Source: Ralstonia pickettii (lineage in GTDB: Bacteria > Pseudomonadota > Gammaproteobacteria > Burkholderiales > Burkholderiaceae). From it: a DNA stretch of 64,000 nt. The stretch lies in the NCBI RefSeq assembly GCF_000607165.1, contig NZ_JFZG01000006.1:620001-684000 (forward strand), given 5' to 3'. The notes beneath the pieces are model-generated. The model saw nothing but the letters and a program-made list of their open reading frames with translations, had not been told where the DNA came from and ran no database searches. A program made the position numbers and the translations under genes. Of the stretch, positions 44,917 through 54,705 are shown in pieces (position 1 is the stretch's first letter; every line of letters begins with the position of its first letter).

Positions 44917-46419
44917 ATGCCTCTTCGCCCATTCGCCCGACGGCTGGCCACATCGGCAGGCCAACATCCTTTTGTTGTTGGGGCGGTGGGAACGCTGCTG
45001 ACATTGATTGTCCTGGCAATCAGTGTACTGACGCTGTGGGCCAACCGTGAAACGGCCATCGAGCACGCTCACGAAACCTCGAGGAATGTCGCGGCCGTTC
45101 TGGCAAGCCACATCTCGCGCACCGTTGAATCGGCAGATCAGTCGCTGCAGACGCTGATCGCCGCACTCGACAAACCCAGCATCCGACACCTCGATCCGGA
45201 GATCCGGCACGATCTGCTGTTCAGCCCGACAGCCTCTGCCCGGTATGTCACGGGCATGGGCGTCACAGACGACAAGGGCCGGCTCATCGACGGTTGCTGT
45301 TCTGTGACACACCACTGGGATTTCAGCGACCGCGATTACTTCATCGTCCATCGCGACCACGCAAACGTTGGCCTCTACACGTCCGCCGTCTATAAGGCGC
45401 GCTCACGCGCAGGCGTGGAGGCCATTGCGCTGAGCCGAAGGATGAACCGCGCCGACGGGACGTTCGCGGGCACCGCATTGGTCGCGATCGATCTCGATTA
45501 CTTCAAGCAGCTTCTTGAGAAGCTGGATGTCGGGCCGCGCGGCATCACGGCCATCGTTCGCACCGACGGAACGCTGGTGGCGAGAAATCCGCCGCCCGGC
45601 GCAGCCCGCGCGCTCAATCTCAGCAAATCGTTGACGTTCCCGCGCATGGTGAATCAGGAGTCCGGCTTCTACGTAGCACCGTCGGCCAGCGACGGCGTGC
45701 TGCGCCTCTATACGTTTCAACGTGTACCGGGCACACCCTTCATCGCCGTGGTGGCTCCGGCAATGAGCGATGCACTTGCGCCCTGGCAACGGCTGTCGTG
45801 GATCGTCGGGTTGTCGTCGCTGTCGGTCAGCCTTGCCTTCTGCGCAGGTGTCTGGCTCCTGGCTTTTGCGCTGCGGGGCCGCGTGATGGCTGAAAACCAC
45901 CTGCGCGAGCTTACGCAAACCGACCCGCTGACCGGCCTGAAGAACAGGCGCGCACTGGATGTCGCACTGGAGAACGAGTGGGACCGCCTGCAACGGAATG
46001 ACAGTCGCCTATCCGTGCTCTTTGTCGATGCCGATCACTTCAAACGCTACAACGACGAGCACGGGCATGCACAGGGCGACTCCGCGCTCCAGTACCTCGC
46101 CAACTGCATTTCCAAGCATGCGCGTCGACGCGGCGACCTCGCAGCCCGATACGGCGGTGAAGAGTTCGTGGTGTTGTTGCCAGACACGGGCGAAGCCGGT
46201 GCCAGGCGAATCGCTGAAGCGATACGCGCCGAAGTCGAAGAAAACCGCACCGCAATCGGGAGCTCAGGCTTGGCTCCCTTCACCGTGAGTGTCGGTTGCG
46301 CTACGGGGCGCCGCTCGAGCTTCCCGTCGCTGGATGCGTTGACCAAGGCCGCGGACGATGCGCTCTACGAGGCCAAGCGCAAGGGGAGAAACCGCGTTGA
46401 CTACGCGACAACTGCGTAG
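44917..46419 (+). CDS. Membrane-bound diguanylate cyclase
   Basis: This 500-residue protein makes cyclic-di-GMP. Two membrane helices bracket an extracytoplasmic sensor of about 240 residues that resembles Cache/PDC folds (AHETSRNVAAVLASHISR, then FSDRDYFIVHRD). A GGDEF domain follows (TDPLTGLKNRRALDVAL; FVDADHFKRYND), with signature GGEEF and intact catalytic residues. I see no EAL domain. I used ATG 44917; an earlier GTG is possible. A stem-loop follows the gene. Confidence 0.88.
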   Translation: MPLRPFARRLATSAGQHPFVVGAVGTLLTLIVLAISVLTLWANRETAIEHAHETSRNVAAVLASHISRTVESADQSLQTLIAALDKPSIRHLDPEIRHDLLFSPTASARYVTGMGVTDDKGRLIDGCCSVTHHWDFSDRDYFIVHRDHANVGLYTSAVYKARSRAGVEAIALSRRMNRADGTFAGTALVAIDLDYFKQLLEKLDVGPRGITAIVRTDGTLVARNPPPGAARALNLSKSLTFPRMVNQESGFYVAPSASDGVLRLYTFQRVPGTPFIAVVAPAMSDALAPWQRLSWIVGLSSLSVSLAFCAGVWLLAFALRGRVMAENHLRELTQTDPLTGLKNRRALDVALENEWDRLQRNDSRLSVLFVDADHFKRYNDEHGHAQGDSALQYLANCISKHARRRGDLAARYGGEEFVVLLPDTGEAGARRIAEAIRAEVEENRTAIGSSGLAPFTVSVGCATGRRSSFPSLDALTKAADDALYEAKRKGRNRVDYATTA

Positions 46420-46436
46420 CCTCGCAAACAGGGTGT

Positions 46437-46460
46437 GCTCGCGGCATATAGCCCGCGAGC
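46437..46460. terminator. Stem-loop between convergent genes
   Basis: GCTCGCGG and CCGCGAGC arms pair perfectly around an eight-base loop, between the ends of two convergent genes. There is no T-tract, so it may be a weak bidirectional terminator. Confidence 0.5.
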
Positions 46461-46485
46461 AGCCCCGCATAAGCGCCGCGCCCGG

Positions 46486-47751
46486 TTATTGCAGCGTGGC
46501 CCCGCCCCCGCCGAGATACAGACCGAGCAGGCGCGCAAACTGGCCACCGTCGGTGTTGATCGTCGTCTGGTACGTACCGCCCGAGCCGAAGACGACCGCG
46601 AAGGTATGGCCGTCGCCGTATTCCTGTGTGTTGCGCAGCATGTAGTCGACGCGGTTATCGCGATAGTGCTGGTTGGTGCCGCCCGGCGTGCTGGACGGCA
46701 CACCCAGCGGCGTCTGCCACCACAGAATGGGCAACCCATTGCCCAGTGCGGTCCGATAGTCCAGGTAGCTGCTTTGCGACTGATGGAAATTCGGCGTGTT
46801 GATGTTGGCCTCGTCCCAGTAGAACGTGCCGCTGCGGCCCGTGCATTCCGACACCGTGGCGGCTTCGAGGCAGCCGGCGTCACGGTCGCTGGTCTGGGCG
46901 ACGATGAAGTCGGCCTGGTGCGCACCGGCGGCACGCATTTCCCCCGCAACCGCTGTCGGCGATCCCGACCAGAACGCCGGTGGGAAGCCGATCAACGTCT
47001 TGGGAGCGATCTGGCGAGCCATCTGCACCAGACACTGCCCGAGGCCGGCGGCTGTGTTGGGCAGGCTGCTGCATTCGGGCTGGCTGTTCACCACCGCGGC
47101 CATCTGCGTCGGATCATGGTTCGGTGCCTGCGCCCATACGTAGCCCCAGAAGTCGGGCTCGAGGTTGACCAGCACGGGCGCATTCAGGGCGGCAATGCGT
47201 TGATACATCAAGCGCGCCTGGCTCCAGTACGTGTTCATGAACGTTGCATCGTTGATGCCGCTCAGGTTGCCGTCACCGTTCTGCGCCATTTGGTAGAAGG
47301 TGAACATCGGCGTTGCGCCATAGGCCTGGGCGGCCTGCGCGCTGTACGTGATGTAGGCGCCGTCGGGGCTGTTCCAGTAGGGCCATGAGCCGGGTCCCGC
47401 GCCTACGAGGTAGACGTCGATGATGTCAGGACGAATGCCCTGGCTTTGCATGTCCGAAATCGACTGACCCGACCCGAGCCCGACGAGCACGCGCGAAGGC
47501 TTGCCCAACTTGGCGACGAGCGCGGCGCTGGCTGACAGGCTGGATGTGCTGCCGCCGGTGGTTCCACCTCCAGTTCCGCCGCCATTTCCACCGGTCTGGC
47601 CACCAGTGGTGCCTCCGTTGGTGCCGCCTTGCGTTCCAGTGCCGCTGCCTGTCGTGCTACTGCCCTGCGTGCTATCGGACCCGCCGCCGCAGCCAAATAG
47701 CGCGAACGCAATCGCGGCGACGGCAATCCATCGTTGAGAAAACACGGTCAT
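46486..47751 (-). CDS. Lipoprotein with Gly/Thr-rich linker and glycosidase-like domain
   Basis: This 421-residue protein has a signal peptide with lipobox LFGC at about residue 21, a linker of about 50 residues very rich in Gly, Thr and Ser, and a globular domain of about 340 residues. The domain has features of a TIM-barrel sugar-binding protein (VLVNLEPDFWGYVW; GLPILWWQTPLG) but I cannot assign a named family. It is followed after 63 bases by the alginate-lyase-like gene, so both may act on the same extracellular polysaccharide. ATG 47751 follows AAGGA; the frame extends 21 codons further. Confidence 0.68.
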   Translation of the reverse strand: MTVFSQRWIAVAAIAFALFGCGGGSDSTQGSSTTGSGTGTQGGTNGGTTGGQTGGNGGGTGGGTTGGSTSSLSASAALVAKLGKPSRVLVGLGSGQSISDMQSQGIRPDIIDVYLVGAGPGSWPYWNSPDGAYITYSAQAAQAYGATPMFTFYQMAQNGDGNLSGINDATFMNTYWSQARLMYQRIAALNAPVLVNLEPDFWGYVWAQAPNHDPTQMAAVVNSQPECSSLPNTAAGLGQCLVQMARQIAPKTLIGFPPAFWSGSPTAVAGEMRAAGAHQADFIVAQTSDRDAGCLEAATVSECTGRSGTFYWDEANINTPNFHQSQSSYLDYRTALGNGLPILWWQTPLGVPSSTPGGTNQHYRDNRVDYMLRNTQEYGDGHTFAVVFGSGGTYQTTINTDGGQFARLLGLYLGGGGATLQ

Positions 47752-47814
47752 CAAAAAATCCTTGAAAGAAAAGATGCATCGGATTGCCGGGGCCCTCCAT
47801 CGGGCCCGTGGCAA

Positions 47815-50112
47815 TCAACTCGCCATGAGCGATGCGATCTGGGCAGCGCTGAGCGCGCCGCGATAGATGCGGAAATCATCGATCCGGCCGTTGAACGTCG
47901 GGTCTGTGCTGTATTGCGATTTGCCCAGCCAGTTCTGTGTGGTGCTCTCCAGGCGGAACGGTGCCTGGAACATGGCTGTGTTGGTGCTGACGGCCGCACC
48001 GTTCACGTACAGCGTGCCGGTGGAGCCTGATAGCGTCACGGCAACATGCACCCATTGCTTGCTGGGCAGCTCGGTGGGGGCGTCAATGATCTGTTCCGGC
48101 GGGCCATCGCCGGGGCCATTGGCCGTCATGGCGAAGCGTATGCCAGCCCAGCCGCTTCGCAACTGCGCGCGGGGCGTCAACATCAGGTAGCGGTGAAAGC
48201 CCGTTCCGAAGTCGAACAGGCGGGCCCATGTTTGCGAGCCATTCCAGAACACCCACGCTGCGATGGTGAAGTCCGACACGTCGACCAGAAGGTCGTTTGG
48301 CAACGCCACGTAGCCACCCGAGCCGTTAAGCGAGACCGCGTTGCTGCTGCGACCTGCGCCCCATGCCGCACCATTGAGCGTGCCGTTGCGCCCGTTGCCG
48401 GAGCGATCGGCTGCGGTGGTGCCGCTGCCCTCATCGAAGGCGAGATGCGTGAGCAGCTGCACCGCCGTGATGGCCTTCACCTCGTTGGAGACAGCCGATT
48501 CACCACCAATCGTTTGCGCTGTCACGACATAAAAATACGTGCCGGCAGCGGGCGGCGTATCGGTATAGGTCAGCAGATCGGTGATTCCGCTGCGGATGGT
48601 GGTGTACGGGCCACCGGCCATCGTCGCGCGCTTGACGTTGTAGCTGGTGGCGTTGCTGGTGCCCCACCACGACAACACAACCTTGCCCGCGCTGGCATAG
48701 CCCGTGAGGCCGCTCGGCGCCGCAGCGGGTGTTCCAGGGTCGAGCGTGCACGTGAGCGTGCCATAGCCAAGCTGATCGAAGCCGCCACTGTTGGGGCCGT
48801 AGTTGCCGCCACCGCCTTCCGGCGCCACGAGGTCAGCCGCGCGCTTCGTGTAAGGCGCCGCCAGGCCTTTCCGGTTGATGTAATGGTTGGCCACCAGCGC
48901 CCAGCACGGGCGGCCCAAAGCACCGCCCTGCCCACCGGTGGAGAACTGCGTCTGGATGACGCCGGCGCTGTTCTGGTACGTGACAAAGGGCACCGAATAG
49001 AACGTGCCGTCCGGCTGTGTCAGGTTGGCCTTGGCGACGTACTCGGCGCCCGCCAGGAAGCGGTTGTTGTCATAGCCGTACAGATCGATGCCCTGGTTCC
49101 AGGCCATCTCGCAAATGGCGCCCGTCAAGGCAATGCCGAGCGTGGTGTGGCCCTGATCGCGGCCGGCTTCCTGCCATTGTCCGAGGTTGCCGGGGTGCAT
49201 GTAGTACACGGCCTGCCGGATACAGCCGTTGCTGCCCCCCGTCTTGAAATGGGTGATGGCCTCGTTGACGAGATCGGCATCGTCACACAGCACCCCAATG
49301 GCCAGAATGCACGCGATGTTGGACAGGCCCCAGTTGGCCCAGTAGTGCGTGTCCATGGCGGTGTCGATACGCGTCAGGAAAGCATGACTGACAGGGTAGA
49401 AAACCTTGCGCATCATCGACTGGAACGCGGCCAGGCCAGCCGGGCTCCAGCCGCTGTAGCTGCGCATGATTTCGGCCGCGTTGGCGAACTCGTAGCCGTA
49501 GATGCCAGCGGCCAGCGCCACGTCACTGCCGCCCAGCGTTGTCAGCGTCGAGGCCCACTGGTCGAGATATTCGATGGCTTTATCGGCGTATTGCTTGTCG
49601 TCCGACACTTTCCAGCGCAGCGCGTCGCCGTAGGCAGCGGCGATGTCGTGGTAGAGCGTGCCGTAGTTCTGACCATGTGTCGGGTCATTGCCCCGGTAGA
49701 TGGCGACTTGCGGATTCGGCTTGTTCGTCAGGCGAGTGTGGCCATTCGCAACCAGCACGTTCCAGCTATCGATCCAAGGGGACGCATGCGCCCCCACCTT
49801 GGTGCGCATGCGCGCGAAATCCGCTTCGGTATGCAGCAGGCCGGGATGCGTGAAACTCTGGATCTGCACGGTGCCCGCGGGCGGCGCGACGGGCGTCTTG
49901 TTGATCGGGGAGCCCGGCGCGGTGGTGCTCCCGCCTGTCGTTGTCGCAGGGGCGACGCTCGCAGCTTCGGCATCATCGCCCCCGCCCCCGCAACCGGCCA
50001 GCAGCGAGGCTCCCAGCCCCATCACGAAGTGTCGGCGCGAAATTTTCGTGATGCTGCCCGGCTGGCAAACCGCTTCCAACAGCGGCTCCCCTGGCACCTG
50101 CTTGTTGCTCAT
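47815..50112 (-). CDS. Tat-exported lipoprotein with alginate-lyase-like, FN3 and LamG domains
   Basis: This 765-residue protein has a twin-arginine signal (SRRHFVMGLGASLLAGC) that also carries a lipobox, LAGC. An alginate-lyase-like (alpha/alpha-toroid) domain spans roughly residues 75-430, with WANWGLSNIACILAIG and PGNLGQWQEAGRDQGHTTLG near the active cleft. An FN3 module (about 495-590) and a LamG-like domain (about 600-760) follow. It probably degrades a uronate-containing polysaccharide at the cell surface. ATG 50112 follows GGGAGG. Its 5' neighbour is a divergent LysR gene. Confidence 0.78.
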   Translation of the reverse strand: MSNKQVPGEPLLEAVCQPGSITKISRRHFVMGLGASLLAGCGGGGDDAEAASVAPATTTGGSTTAPGSPINKTPVAPPAGTVQIQSFTHPGLLHTEADFARMRTKVGAHASPWIDSWNVLVANGHTRLTNKPNPQVAIYRGNDPTHGQNYGTLYHDIAAAYGDALRWKVSDDKQYADKAIEYLDQWASTLTTLGGSDVALAAGIYGYEFANAAEIMRSYSGWSPAGLAAFQSMMRKVFYPVSHAFLTRIDTAMDTHYWANWGLSNIACILAIGVLCDDADLVNEAITHFKTGGSNGCIRQAVYYMHPGNLGQWQEAGRDQGHTTLGIALTGAICEMAWNQGIDLYGYDNNRFLAGAEYVAKANLTQPDGTFYSVPFVTYQNSAGVIQTQFSTGGQGGALGRPCWALVANHYINRKGLAAPYTKRAADLVAPEGGGGNYGPNSGGFDQLGYGTLTCTLDPGTPAAAPSGLTGYASAGKVVLSWWGTSNATSYNVKRATMAGGPYTTIRSGITDLLTYTDTPPAAGTYFYVVTAQTIGGESAVSNEVKAITAVQLLTHLAFDEGSGTTAADRSGNGRNGTLNGAAWGAGRSSNAVSLNGSGGYVALPNDLLVDVSDFTIAAWVFWNGSQTWARLFDFGTGFHRYLMLTPRAQLRSGWAGIRFAMTANGPGDGPPEQIIDAPTELPSKQWVHVAVTLSGSTGTLYVNGAAVSTNTAMFQAPFRLESTTQNWLGKSQYSTDPTFNGRIDDFRIYRGALSAAQIASLMAS

Positions 50113-50418
50113 ACACCCTCCCAACTTTTTTGTTGTCGTCAAACCGTGCGCAAGGCTGCACGAACCATGCCACACCCCCTACGAAAGAGGGGTGACGGGG
50201 CGTGGTGCGACATGTGACACGAAGCGTCGGTGCAGTTCAATGCATTGGCAGGTTTGATGAGCTTTTTTGATAAAGCGCGCGTGCGCTTTCCGACATGGTT
50301 CCTTGCGCAAATGGGGGCATCATCGTGACAGCAGCATCGCTTCCGTCCTTCTCCGCCCCGTGTCACCCCGTGATAAATCGCGCAAAATGCTGCGCATCTG
50401 GGATGTGGAGGCTGGCCC
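50113..50418. other. Divergent intergenic region between alginate-lyase-like and LysR genes
   Basis: A 306-base region with promoters for both genes. A perfect palindrome is listed separately. No gene is recognisable. Confidence 0.6.
50272..50289. promoter_or_regulatory. Palindrome, candidate LysR operator
   Basis: AAAGCGC and GCGCTTT arms are separated by four bases. It lies 130 bases upstream of the LysR gene and 160 bases upstream of the alginate-lyase-like gene, a position suited to an LTTR operator. There is no T-N11-A match, so other roles are possible. Confidence 0.4.
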
Positions 50419-51333
50419 GTGGGCATCAACTTCGATTTGACGGACTTGCAGGCGTTTCGCGCGGTGGTGGAGTTGGGCAACTTCCGAAAGGCCGCCGAAG
50501 CGATCAGCATTTCCCAGCCCGCGCTGAGCCGCCGGATCGACAAGCTCGAGAGCGCGCTGGGCGTGCCCCTGTTCGAACGCACCACCCGCAGCGTCACGCT
50601 CACCACGGTCGGCCGCGTGTTCGCACGCAGCGCAGAACAACTGCTCGACGATCTCGACGTCGCCCTGCTCGGCATCCGCGACGTGTCATCGAGCCGCCTT
50701 GGGCACGTGACCATCGCCTGCGTGCCGTCGGTGGCCTATTACTTTCTGCCCAGCCTGATTGCGACCTATCACCGCCGCTTTCCACGCATCAGGGTCAAGC
50801 TGCTGGATGCAAGCGCGAACGAGGTGCTCGGGGCGGTCATTAGCGGCGAGGCAGATTTTGGCGTGAGCTTCATGGGCAGCCAGGAGCCCGAGATCGAATT
50901 CAAGATGCTGCTGCAGGAGCGGTTTGTTGCCGCCTGCCGGCGCGATCATCCGCTTGCCCGAAAGAAGCGCGTGACGTGGAATGAGCTTTACGCGCACGAA
51001 TACGTGTCAGTGGACAAGACGTCCGGCAACCGACTGCTGCTGGACCAGGCGCTGTCGGCCGTAGCGCCGCGTGCGCCAAGCGTTTGTGAGACGCGGCACG
51101 TCACCACCATGCTGGGGTTGGTTGAAGCTGGGCTTGGTGTTGCTGCGGTGCCATCGATGGCCATGCCTGGGAATGACCACCCGATTCTCACGAGCGTGCC
51201 GCTGGTCGAGCCGGTGGTGAACCGGCGCGTAGGCATTGTGAAGCGGCGCGGCCGGGCGCTCACGCCGGCCGCAGAGGAATTTCACCGGATGATCATTGAA
51301 GCAAAGCGTGGCGGGATGGCGAGCGATGCATAG
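50419..51333 (+). CDS. LysR-type transcriptional regulator
   Basis: This 304-residue LTTR has a wHTH (FRAVVELGNFRKAAEAISIS, then QPALSRRIDKLESAL) and an effector domain. Its GTG start is set by the frame and by the LysR N-terminus. It diverges from the alginate-lyase-like gene and lies next to the ModA-like/MHS transport region on the other side, so either could be its target. Confidence 0.88.
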   Translation: MGINFDLTDLQAFRAVVELGNFRKAAEAISISQPALSRRIDKLESALGVPLFERTTRSVTLTTVGRVFARSAEQLLDDLDVALLGIRDVSSSRLGHVTIACVPSVAYYFLPSLIATYHRRFPRIRVKLLDASANEVLGAVISGEADFGVSFMGSQEPEIEFKMLLQERFVAACRRDHPLARKKRVTWNELYAHEYVSVDKTSGNRLLLDQALSAVAPRAPSVCETRHVTTMLGLVEAGLGVAAVPSMAMPGNDHPILTSVPLVEPVVNRRVGIVKRRGRALTPAAEEFHRMIIEAKRGGMASDA

Positions 51334-51334
51334 C

Positions 51335-51352
51335 ATGGGCCGCTTGGCCCAT
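51335..51352. terminator. Hairpin between convergent LysR and binding-protein genes
   Basis: ATGGGCC and GGCCCAT arms pair perfectly around a four-base loop, two bases after the LysR stop. No T-tract. It is a likely convergent-gene terminator. Confidence 0.55.
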
Positions 51353-51369
51353 CGCCACGCCGCCCTGCC

Positions 51370-52152
51370 TCAATGCGCAGTCACCGAATCGAGCCCGGTC
51401 GATTTCACGTCTGCCTGCACTCCAGGCGAAGCAAGATAGTCGAGTAGCGCCTTCGCTTCCTTCGGATGCTGTGCCCCAACCGGGATGCCCGCAGCAAAGC
51501 GCGTGACCGACTGCAGCGACTCCGGGATCTTTCCGACGAAGGTGGCACCCTGCACCGGCAGAAGCTCGCTCACTTGCTGAAAGCCGATTTCGTAGTCGCC
51601 GGTGGCCACCACCGATGCCACCGGAATGCGCGGGACCATCTTCGCTTTCGCCTTGACCTGCTCTTCAATGCCGAGCTTCTTGAACAGCTCGCGCTCGATA
51701 TAGACGCCGCTCGCGCTGTCCGAGTAGGCAATCGACTTGGCATGCAGCAGCACTTGCTTGAGGCCCTCCGGCGAGCTGATGTCGGGCTTGGCCGCGCCTT
51801 CACGCACAACCATGCCGATGCGCGAGTCGGCCAGTTCCACGCGCGAGTCTGGAATGACCTTGCCTTGCTTGATCAGATCGTCGAGTGCGTAGCCGACCAT
51901 GATGACGGCGTCGGCCGGCTCACCGCGCGCAAGCCGATTTGGAATCGCTTCGGGCGATTTGCCCATCGAGGGTCCAAGTGCGGTGTTGAGCGTGTTGCCT
52001 GTCTGCGATGCAAATTTCGGCCCGAGCATCTTGTAGGCGGCGGTAAAGCCACCGGAGCTCATGACGTGCAGCTCGGCAGCCTGAACGTTGACCGCAATGG
52101 CTGAGGTTGCGACGAGCGCGGCTGCGCACAGTTTCAAAAACAGAGTCTTCAT
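51370..52152 (-). CDS. ModA-like periplasmic substrate-binding protein (orphan)
   Basis: This 260-residue secreted protein has a signal peptide ending near VNVQAAE and a ModA-like type-2 binding fold: ELHVMSSGGFTAAYKMLG and SIAYSDSASGVYI. It is a paralogue of 55703-56500. Neither gene is next to an ABC permease or ATPase, so they may work with the MHS transporter between them, or as signalling proteins. Ligand unknown; molybdate is not implied by the fold alone. Confidence 0.8.
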   Translation of the reverse strand: MKTLFLKLCAAALVATSAIAVNVQAAELHVMSSGGFTAAYKMLGPKFASQTGNTLNTALGPSMGKSPEAIPNRLARGEPADAVIMVGYALDDLIKQGKVIPDSRVELADSRIGMVVREGAAKPDISSPEGLKQVLLHAKSIAYSDSASGVYIERELFKKLGIEEQVKAKAKMVPRIPVASVVATGDYEIGFQQVSELLPVQGATFVGKIPESLQSVTRFAAGIPVGAQHPKEAKALLDYLASPGVQADVKSTGLDSVTAH

Positions 52153-52207
52153 GGTGATGGTCGTGCCAGGTCGTACGTGTTTGTGAGTATCTGGAGCGCG
52201 CTCTGCG

Positions 52208-53503
52208 TCAGTGGGCCGGAGCCAGCGTCACCGCGCGGCGGCGATACAGCGTCAACGTCGCCAGGAGCGCGCACACAGCGGCAAAACTCATCCAGTAGCC
52301 GGGGGCGGCCTTGTCGCCGGTCATGTGGATGGCGGCCGTCGAGATGGCGGGGGTAAAGCCGCCAAACACTGCCGTCGCAAGGCTATAGGCAAGCGAGAAT
52401 CCGGCAACGCGCACCTGCACGGGCATCACTTCCGTGAGCGCGACAACCATCGCGCCGTTGTAGATGCCGTACATGAACGACAGCCAAAGCAGCACGAGCA
52501 GCATGTTCATGAAGCTCGGCGCGTGAGCGAGGAACGAAAGCGCCGGATAGGCGGTGGCAATCGTGAGCACCGTCATGCCGATGAGCAGCGGCCGGCGACC
52601 GATCCTGTCGGAGAGCGCGCCACCAATCGGCAGCCACACGAAGTTCGACACCCCCACACACAGCGTGACGAGCAGGCTGTCGGCCGTGCTCAGGTGCAGA
52701 ACGGTCTTCCCGAACGTGGGCGCATAGACGGTGATGAGGTAGAAGCTCGTGGTGGTCATCGCCACCAGCATCATGCCGGCGATGACGACGCCCCAGTTTT
52801 GCACCAGCGTGCTGAGCACATCCTTCATGCTCGGACGATGCTTGCGTGCCTTGAACTCCTGCGTTTCCTCAAGATTGCGGCGCAGCACGAAGATGAACGG
52901 CACGATCATGCAACCGACGAAGAACGGCACGCGCCATCCCCATGCGGCAATGGCCGGTGCGCTCAGCCATTGGTTGAGCGCAAACCCCAGGCCCGCCGCC
53001 ACCACAATTGCGACCTGCTGGCTGGCGGACTGCCAGCTTGTGAAGAAGCCCTTGCGGCCCGGCGTAGCCATCTCGGCCAGGTAGACCGATACGCCACCCA
53101 ACTCGGCGCCCGCCGAGAAGCCCTGCAAGAGGCGCCCGAGCAACACGAGCGCAGGTGCCAAGAGGCCGATCGTGGCGTAGCCGGGAACGAATGCGATCAG
53201 CACGGTGCCGCTTGCCATGATGGACAGCGTGACGATCAGGCCCTTTCGGCGGCCGACGTCGTCAATGTACGCACCGAGCACGACGGCGCCCAGCGGCCGC
53301 ATGAGGAACCCGGCGCCAAAAACGGCGAAGGTCATCATCAGCGAGGCGAATTCGCTATCGGTGGGAAAGAAGACGTTGGCGATCTGTGTGGCGTAGAAGC
53401 CGAACAGGAAGAAGTCGAACTGCTCCAGGAAATTCCCGGCGGTGACGCGGAAGACCGCGGCGGCCTTTGATTGCCCGGTCGAAAGGCTGGACTGGGGGTG
53501 CAT
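52208..53503 (-). CDS. MHS-family MFS transporter (citrate/tricarballylate type)
   Basis: This 431-residue inner-membrane transporter belongs to the metabolite:H+ symporter (MHS) subfamily, likely for a tricarboxylate or similar anion: [34 protein letters not shown] and [20 protein letters not shown] are MHS motifs. It lies between the two binding proteins and the tandem hydrolases. The start is ATG 53503 after AGGAGA; the frame extends 28 codons further. A nested hairpin lies immediately upstream of the ribosome site. Confidence 0.88.
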   Translation of the reverse strand: MHPQSSLSTGQSKAAAVFRVTAGNFLEQFDFFLFGFYATQIANVFFPTDSEFASLMMTFAVFGAGFLMRPLGAVVLGAYIDDVGRRKGLIVTLSIMASGTVLIAFVPGYATIGLLAPALVLLGRLLQGFSAGAELGGVSVYLAEMATPGRKGFFTSWQSASQQVAIVVAAGLGFALNQWLSAPAIAAWGWRVPFFVGCMIVPFIFVLRRNLEETQEFKARKHRPSMKDVLSTLVQNWGVVIAGMMLVAMTTTSFYLITVYAPTFGKTVLHLSTADSLLVTLCVGVSNFVWLPIGGALSDRIGRRPLLIGMTVLTIATAYPALSFLAHAPSFMNMLLVLLWLSFMYGIYNGAMVVALTEVMPVQVRVAGFSLAYSLATAVFGGFTPAISTAAIHMTGDKAAPGYWMSFAAVCALLATLTLYRRRAVTLAPAH

Positions 53504-53520
53504 CGAGGTGTCTCCTGGAA

Positions 53521-53564
53521 GCCAAAAAAAGAATACGCCGTCGAACGGCGTTTGTCGTTTTGGC
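53521..53564 (-). promoter_or_regulatory. Nested hairpin in the leader of the MHS transporter gene
   Basis: Outer arms GCCAAAA and TTTTGGC and inner arms ACGCCGT and ACGGCGT surround a three-base loop; the gaps between the stems are seven and six bases. The structure starts four bases from the ribosome site and would affect translation or act as an operator. No known riboswitch class is recognised. Confidence 0.5.
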
Positions 53565-53726
53565 AATGTTCGCCGGGAGACCAACAAACGAGAAGTGCAA
53601 TTTTCGGAAGAATTGATGTGCTTTGGTTATCAATCCCTTTGCCCTTCCTCGCGGGGTTTTCCGTCCAATTAGGCAAGCTGTGGAGGCGAATCACGGACCC
53701 AGCCTCCACATGGCAAGCACGTTCGA

Positions 53727-54626
53727 TTACTGCTTGGCGGGTTCTGCGTACACGCGCTTGGCGAACGTTGCGATCGCATCCGCCATCGCCTTGGGCTGTT
53801 CGGGTGCAAATGCATGGCCTGCATTCGGCACCACAACCACCGTCACACGATCGCCCAGCATCGATTTCAGAACCTGCGAGAAGCGGCGCGGCGCTACTGC
53901 ATCGTGCTCGGCCTGGAGGTCCAGGATCGGCGCAGTGCCAGCCGCAAAGTACGCATCCACCGGCGTCACGTTGCGGGCATGGGACTCCGCCTCATGCGTC
54001 TCTTCGTGCCAGCCATCGAGCCACACGCGTGGGTCATTGCCCGGCGCAAAGAAGGCCTGTCGCAGATACGCAAGGCGCTGCGCTTCCGAAAGACGCATAT
54101 CACCCGCGCCGTCGATGGCTTTACGCATCTCTGCGTTGATCGGCTTTTCGGTCGAACCCGGCGGCACCTTGCCGGCCGAAGCCGCAACCAGAACGACGCC
54201 GCGCACCAGCTCGGGCCGATCCACCGCCACCATGCGTGCCGGGAAATTGCCCCAGGCGTGGCCCACCACAACTGCGGGCCCTTGCTTCTCGTGCTCGATC
54301 ACGGCAGCAACATCGGCGGCAAAGGCATGCATGTCCAGATCGGTCATGGGCCCTTTGCTCTGGCCGATGCCGCGCGGCTCAGGACGCAACACGCGGAAGC
54401 CATCGGCGACGAGCTGGTTTGCAACCTGGTCGTAATCGCGCCCCGAACGGCCCAGCGACGGCAGGATGACGATCAACGGGCCCTTGCCCTGCCGCATCAC
54501 CTCAATCTGTACGTTGCTGTACTTGACCAGTTCACGATCAATCTGACCGGCATCCGTTGCTGCCAGTGCAGAGAAGGAAAGCATGACCGCAGCCAACGCG
54601 GTACAGCCGTACTTGATCAATTTCAT
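53727..54626 (-). CDS. Exported alpha/beta-hydrolase-fold protein with Ala at nucleophile
   Basis: This 299-residue protein has a signal peptide (about residues 1-23) and an alpha/beta-hydrolase fold: ILPSLGRSGRDYDQV, then RPEPRGIGQSKGP. The nucleophile elbow reads GHAWG, with Ala124 in the place of the usual Ser, Asp or Cys, while the later Asp and His (EHDAVAP; PNAGHAFAPEQ) are kept. It is therefore probably not a classical hydrolase. ATG 54626 was chosen because the earlier frame lacks a signal peptide. It is paralogous to the next gene, 80 bases away. Confidence 0.8.
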   Translation of the reverse strand: MKLIKYGCTALAAVMLSFSALAATDAGQIDRELVKYSNVQIEVMRQGKGPLIVILPSLGRSGRDYDQVANQLVADGFRVLRPEPRGIGQSKGPMTDLDMHAFAADVAAVIEHEKQGPAVVVGHAWGNFPARMVAVDRPELVRGVVLVAASAGKVPPGSTEKPINAEMRKAIDGAGDMRLSEAQRLAYLRQAFFAPGNDPRVWLDGWHEETHEAESHARNVTPVDAYFAAGTAPILDLQAEHDAVAPRRFSQVLKSMLGDRVTVVVVPNAGHAFAPEQPKAMADAIATFAKRVYAEPAKQ

Positions 54627-54705
54627 GATGTTCTCCTTGGTGTGCTTGGTGTGGATAGGCATGCCACGCGGATGCGTCGGCCTGCGCGTTGTTGTGTTGA
54701 CGAAA

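Noticed and set aside
47560..47680. Possible repeat array in the Gly/Thr-rich region
   Set aside because: The reiteration is explained by a low-complexity protein linker in the lipoprotein, not a DNA repeat or CRISPR.
48046..50217. 723-codon plus-strand open frame
   Set aside because: It is antisense to the alginate-lyase-like gene, with Arg/His-rich composition and no motif.
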